From: Defluviitaleaceae bacterium
GTDB lineage: Bacteria > Bacillota > Clostridia > Lachnospirales > WQUN01
Reading direction: 5' to 3'
Assembly (NCBI GenBank): GCA_009780315.1
Contig: WRAH01000024.1
Coordinates: 1-43,544 of the forward strand
DNA length: 43,544 bases
Part shown: one piece after another, positions 40,551 to 43,544 of the stretch
Layout of the letters: every line of letters starts with the position of its first letter
Numbering within the stretch: the first letter of the stretch is position 1
Notes under the pieces: model-generated
Database searches by the model: none
Seen by the model: only the letters and a program-made list of their open reading frames with translations
Told to the model about the DNA's origin: nothing
Made by a program: the position numbers and the translations under genes

Positions 40551-41784
40551 TATCAGAAGCATTTTTTCGTCCAAAGACAAGCACAATCAACATTAAACAA
40601 AAGAGTACGATATTGAGTATAAAAGGCAGACGGCGGTTAATTTCAGAAAACCATCCTGCCAAAACGCCGAATAAGCCCATAAATGCTAAAATGGCAGCAT
40701 TAAAGAAACTGCGAATGCGTGCGCGTTCTTTTGGGTCAATAACATTTGCGGCAAGGGTATCTAACCGTGGAAGTAATAATGCTGTGGCACATGCTTCAAT
40801 CACTGTAAACACGGCAATCCATACCACGCTTTCTATAGGGGCAGCCAGTAAAATTCCATTGGCTGCAATAAAGACAAGAATCCCTGTAAACATGATATGC
40901 CGTGGTTTGAACATTCCAAGTCTTTGCTGAATCAAAAACAAAAAGCCAAGCATAACTGCTGCACGCAGTATTGGAAAATATGCCATAAGATGCACGGGAA
41001 TGCCCAGGTTTTGTGTCGTGTACAGTGCGAAAAAAGTCGATGAAATCATGATAATCGTACCAATTAACCCTTGTAAAGCGAGGACACGCATCATCTTCCA
41101 AGACCGCAAAATTTGCTTAAACACATCCCCATACCCCAGCAAAAGCTGGCTAAAGGATGTGTTTTTTGTTTCCTTCATACGGATAATTCCTGGCTTTGTT
41201 TCTGTAGAGTAAATATACAAAATCACGAACTTAGCTGTCATGGATACAAAAGTAATAAACAACAATACCCGCACTACCGTAACAAGGTCATACTGGGCTA
41301 CAAAGAAGCCAGCAATGGGCGCGAAGAATACGGCTAATTGCCCGCTAATATGAATCCAATTAAAAATTTTAGAAAGTTTATCTGCATTTTCAGCATCATC
41401 TTCAACCAACAAGCACTCCCAAGACGTAGTGGTTACTTGTCTGGTGCTATTGACAATTGACGCGGCTAAAAACCACCAAAAATTCTGGGAGAATGTCCAA
41501 ATAAGCATGGGAATACTCCATGACATGATGTCAAAAATAAGAGTGGAAAGCCTACGCCCAAACTTATCTGTAATCACACCACCAAGCAGTGCAAAGACAA
41601 CTTGTAAAAGTCGTTCAATGGTAAGCAAAAGCCCAATTTGAAAATCCAAGACACCTAAAGAAAACATGTAAAGGGTAAAAAAAGGCCAGTATAAATTAAA
41701 TGGAACTGCCCATAAGGGTTCTGTAAGTACACATGCCTTCGCATTACCTTTCAAGTTTTTAAGAAAAATAAACATTTCACGCAT
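40516..41784 (-). CDS. MFS transporter
   Basis: 422 residues with about 12 hydrophobic segments and a cytosolic loop in the middle (KPGIIRMKETKNT). The loop GVITDKFGRRLSTL between TM2 and TM3 is the classic MFS signature (GxxxDrxGrr). The first segment begins after a short charged N-terminus (MREMFIFLKNLKGNAK). The substrate cannot be told. GGGGCGG about 9 bases upstream of ATG 41784 is a ribosome site. It lies 14 bases after the HAD gene stop, so probably co-transcribed with it. The 3' end overlaps the CNNM gene by 35 bases in antisense. Confidence 0.9.
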   Translation of the reverse strand: MREMFIFLKNLKGNAKACVLTEPLWAVPFNLYWPFFTLYMFSLGVLDFQIGLLLTIERLLQVVFALLGGVITDKFGRRLSTLIFDIMSWSIPMLIWTFSQNFWWFLAASIVNSTRQVTTTSWECLLVEDDAENADKLSKIFNWIHISGQLAVFFAPIAGFFVAQYDLVTVVRVLLFITFVSMTAKFVILYIYSTETKPGIIRMKETKNTSFSQLLLGYGDVFKQILRSWKMMRVLALQGLIGTIIMISSTFFALYTTQNLGIPVHLMAYFPILRAAVMLGFLFLIQQRLGMFKPRHIMFTGILVFIAANGILLAAPIESVVWIAVFTVIEACATALLLPRLDTLAANVIDPKERARIRSFFNAAILAFMGLFGVLAGWFSEINRRLPFILNIVLFCLMLIVLVFGRKNASDTKPPVTPVGSA

Positions 41785-41798
41785 TTTGCTAACCGCCC

Positions 41799-42605
41799 CT
41801 ATAATAGGTATTTGTGAATGACCACACTAACAGCGTCTTCGTGACAGCTTTCAGTTAAAATAATATCTGCCGCTTCTTTTGCGGGAGGAATTGCATTGGC
41901 TACTGCAATGCCAAGCCCTGCTTTTTTTATCATGGGAATATCATTGGCTTCGTCACCCATTGCAATCATTTCACTAAGCTGGATATTCAGATGTTCTGCC
42001 AAAAATGAAAGTCCTGTGCCTTTGTTGACATTTGGCGGAAGAAACTCCAAAAGGTAAGCCGCAGAGGATACAGATTCATGTTTATCCGCCAATTGTGCGG
42101 CAACTTTCTTTAACTCATTGTTTTCACCAAAAAGCACAACTTTTGCAATGCCGCCGGTGACTTCAGAAAAATCCTTTACAAAAGTAATAGGGATTTGTCT
42201 TGACTCGCTAAAGGGCGCAGCGTCTTTTGTGCCGTCTTCCACAAACATGTCGTCATTCTCTCCGTATGTAAAAATTTTTACACTTGGCAGCGCAAGTGCT
42301 TTCACTTTACCAATAATTTCATGGGCAGTCGCTGTTTCTAATGTATGACGGTATAGCACTTCATGTCCGTTTTCAGTATATGCATATGCCACACCGCCGT
42401 TAAACGCCACGCCATAAGTACCTGGATTGTCAAATCCCAATAAATTTTCATAATACGCCAATGACCGCCATGACCGCCCACTACAAAATACAACGAGCTT
42501 CCCAGCCGCTCTTGCGGCATTTAGTGCTTGAATATTTGTGTCGGAAATTTTGCCATTGGCAAATAACGTCCCATCAAAATCTGTAAACAATGCTTTATAA
42601 TTCAT
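41799..42605 (-). CDS. Cof-type HAD phosphatase
   Basis: 268 residues. HAD motif 1 is DFDGT (9-13, D9 nucleophile and D11), motif 2 is S42 (FCSGRS), motif 3 K195 (NKGTGLS), and motif 4 GDEANDIPM (217-225). The cap is type C2, as in Cof/YidA phosphatases that act on sugar phosphates, FMN-like compounds or PLP. The substrate is not readable. GAGG precedes ATG 42605. The MFS gene follows after 14 bases, so phosphatase and transporter could be one unit. Confidence 0.92.
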   Translation of the reverse strand: MNYKALFTDFDGTLFANGKISDTNIQALNAARAAGKLVVFCSGRSWRSLAYYENLLGFDNPGTYGVAFNGGVAYAYTENGHEVLYRHTLETATAHEIIGKVKALALPSVKIFTYGENDDMFVEDGTKDAAPFSESRQIPITFVKDFSEVTGGIAKVVLFGENNELKKVAAQLADKHESVSSAAYLLEFLPPNVNKGTGLSFLAEHLNIQLSEMIAMGDEANDIPMIKKAGLGIAVANAIPPAKEAADIILTESCHEDAVSVVIHKYLL

Positions 42606-42817
42606 CTCATAACCTCATTTAAGTTTTATTAAATTTCAACAACAATAGTTTAGAAGCATTGGGTCTGCATTTATTGCAAAATCCTTCAATAGGCATCCAG
42701 TCAAATTATAAGACCTTTAAGGGAACAATACAATGAAAATTTTATGTAACGTATCTCCTGACAATAGAATACATTGGTAGTACGAGCCCTACTTGGGCTG
42801 AGGAGGGGGTGTAAACA
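42606..42817. other. Divergent intergenic region
   Basis: 212 bases between the HAD gene and the N/Q-rich gene. I see no convincing sigma-A promoter. A small hairpin AGCCC-TACTT-GGGCT (42785-42799) ends 1 base before the ribosome site (AGGAGGGGG, 42801-42809) of the right-hand gene and could tune its translation. Nothing else is supported. Confidence 0.5.
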
Positions 42818-43249
42818 ATGTATAATAATCAGGGTAATCAGGGTAATCGCGGTAATCAAGGTATTCAGAACAACCACAGCAACCCAAAAGACCAAGACAA
42901 TTATAACAATCAAGACCATTATGATAATCAAGACCATCATGAGAGTCAAAGCAATCATGATTGCAAACATGATTGCAAACATGACCATCAAAGAAAAATC
43001 ACATGCCATACTGAAATCAGCGAAGATATAACGATGACGATTCCGGTTGAAGTGCGCGCACATGCACGCGTTGGAAATGTTACGCTTAAATGTATGGACA
43101 GTCATATCATTACAGAACATGAAAGACCCAGAAATACAAGCAAATTTAAAATTGTACAGAAAATATCTGCTAAAATCCCAGTTGATTTCATTACCGAAGT
43201 GGAAGTGGGGGACGAGCATGTGGATTTTGATGCACATGCGTGTGACTGA
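42818..43249 (+). CDS. Asn/Gln/Asp/His-rich small protein with a C-terminal beta-rich domain (coat-like)
   Basis: 143 residues. Residues 1-60 are low complexity: NQG repeats (four 9-base units at 42827-42862), then D/H/N-rich DHYDNQDHHESQ and a duplicated DCKHDCKH. Residues 61-140 are an ordered beta-type domain (ITMTIPVEVRAHARVGNVTLKC, KIVQKISAKIPVDFITEVEV) with a conserved-looking CHTE and a final CD. There is no signal peptide. Similar pieces occur in spore coat or exosporium proteins of Clostridia (for example DUF3794/SipL-like domains), but I cannot assign the family. A strong ribosome site (AGGAGGGGG) suggests high expression. Confidence 0.7.
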   Translation: MYNNQGNQGNRGNQGIQNNHSNPKDQDNYNNQDHYDNQDHHESQSNHDCKHDCKHDHQRKITCHTEISEDITMTIPVEVRAHARVGNVTLKCMDSHIITEHERPRNTSKFKIVQKISAKIPVDFITEVEVGDEHVDFDAHACD

Positions 43250-43284
43250 TAATGCTCCGCTCATTAAGTATTTATGGAAAGTAA

Positions 43285-43317
43285 AGCCGTTTGAATTTTC
43301 AACGGCTCCTTTTTTAT
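43285..43317 (+). terminator. Terminator of the coat-like gene
   Basis: AGCCGTT (43285-43291) pairs with AACGGCT (43301-43307), with further TGAA/TTCA pairing in the loop, followed by CCTTTTTTATTT. Confidence 0.8.
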
Positions 43318-43330
43318 TTAAAATAAAAAT

Positions 43331-43359
43331 CAGGCGCATTCCCAGTGGAAATACGCCTG
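43331..43359 (-). terminator. Terminator of the M29 aminopeptidase gene
   Basis: CAGGCGCATT (43331-43340) pairs with AATACGCCTG (43350-43359) with one mismatch; on the minus strand the T-rich ATTTTTATTTT follows, 16 bases after the gene's stop. Confidence 0.7.
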
Positions 43360-43375
43360 ATACGAATGGGAGTGA

Positions 43376-43544
43376 TTAAATCGCCCATTCACCATTAGTG
43401 AAGATTTGAACGTGTTGCCCGTCATGGGTTTTGCCTGTGATGTTCATGCAGGATGAACCTATCATAAAATCTGTGTGGCTTAGGCATTGGTTTAAACCTT
43501 TGGCTAAACGCTCTTCTTCTGTTATATTGTCACTGTCTGCTAGA
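43376..43544 (-). CDS. M29-family aminopeptidase, C-terminal end (truncated by window edge)
   Basis: Only the last 55 codons are inside the window; the stop is at 43378-43376 and the frame is open to the right edge. The visible end reads HTDFMIGSSCMNITG, then an Asp/Gly turn and FTNGEWAI. This matches the C-terminus of thermophilic-type M29 aminopeptidases (AmpS/PepS), where HTDFMIGS carries metal-binding His/Asp residues and NGEWAI ends the protein. It would release N-terminal amino acids from peptides in the cytoplasm. The identity rests on this short stretch. Confidence 0.75.
   Translation of the reverse strand, partial: LADSDNITEEERLAKGLNQCLSHTDFMIGSSCMNITGKTHDGQHVQIFTNGEWAI

Noticed and set aside
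42701..43339. 212-residue minus-strand frame with long hydrophobic runs
   Set aside because: The Ile/Val/Leu runs are the antisense of the Asn/Asp/His-rich repeats of the plus gene, and no ribosome site is present.
1..43544. Insertion sequences, tRNA or rRNA genes
   Set aside because: No transposase-like protein, tRNA-like cloverleaf or rRNA signature was recognised by reading; a tRNAscan or Rfam run would settle it.

Overview
This window looks like a chromosomal segment of a low-GC, Gram-positive Bacillota bacterium, most likely a Clostridia (Lachnospirales-like) anaerobe. The signs are AGGAGG-type ribosome sites, a ClpC/McsA/McsB set, the holB-yaaR-darA-ricT cluster, PyrK-type dihydroorotate dehydrogenase, AddB, a corrinoid-activator-like ferredoxin ATPase and two low-complexity proteins of the kind found on spores or cell surfaces. 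I saw no rRNA, tRNA, CRISPR array or transposase. Genus-level placement is inference.

Layout. 1-3155 is an accessory polymorphic-toxin island: the 3' end of an RHS gene with a variable C-terminal toxin tip, then small immunity-type genes, the last split by an in-frame stop. 3293-9483 (minus) carries clpC, mcsB and mcsA (arginine-phosphorylation protein quality control), a zinc-ribbon protein and a RACo-like protein. 9561-14950 (plus) is a tightly coupled run: tex, an untracked 45-residue membrane microprotein, metG, tatD and a nucleotidyltransferase.

14977-21728 is a hemicellulose module: a CE7 acetyl esterase facing a sugar ABC transporter (two permeases and a binding lipoprotein, no ATPase), an S66 peptidase and a GH43 beta-xylosidase. 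A CG-centred palindrome lies inside the transporter promoter. 21784-23714 (minus) holds a PadR regulator with a perfect palindromic operator, its DUF1700/DUF4097-like partner and a small P-loop kinase. 23812-27319 (minus) is an M42 aminopeptidase followed by ricT, holB, yaaR and darA. 27355-27999 is a His/Pro-rich cupin protein, and 28074-28193 is a structured gap.

28277-33338 looks like a proline catabolism locus: a group-1 P5C dehydrogenase divergent from a four-gene flavin/iron-sulfur dehydrogenase complex. 33372-39181 (minus) is addB, pyrK, pyrD and a short UvrC-like nuclease; this PyrD has Ser where class 1 enzymes carry the catalytic Cys. 39288-43544 holds a CNNM/CorC membrane protein, an MFS transporter, a Cof-type HAD phosphatase, an Asn/Gln/His-rich small protein and the C-terminal end of an M29 aminopeptidase.

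Several starts were moved from the longest reading frame to the ATG, GTG or TTG with the best ribosome site; each case is stated in its entry. All functional calls rest on motif reading by eye, not on database searches.
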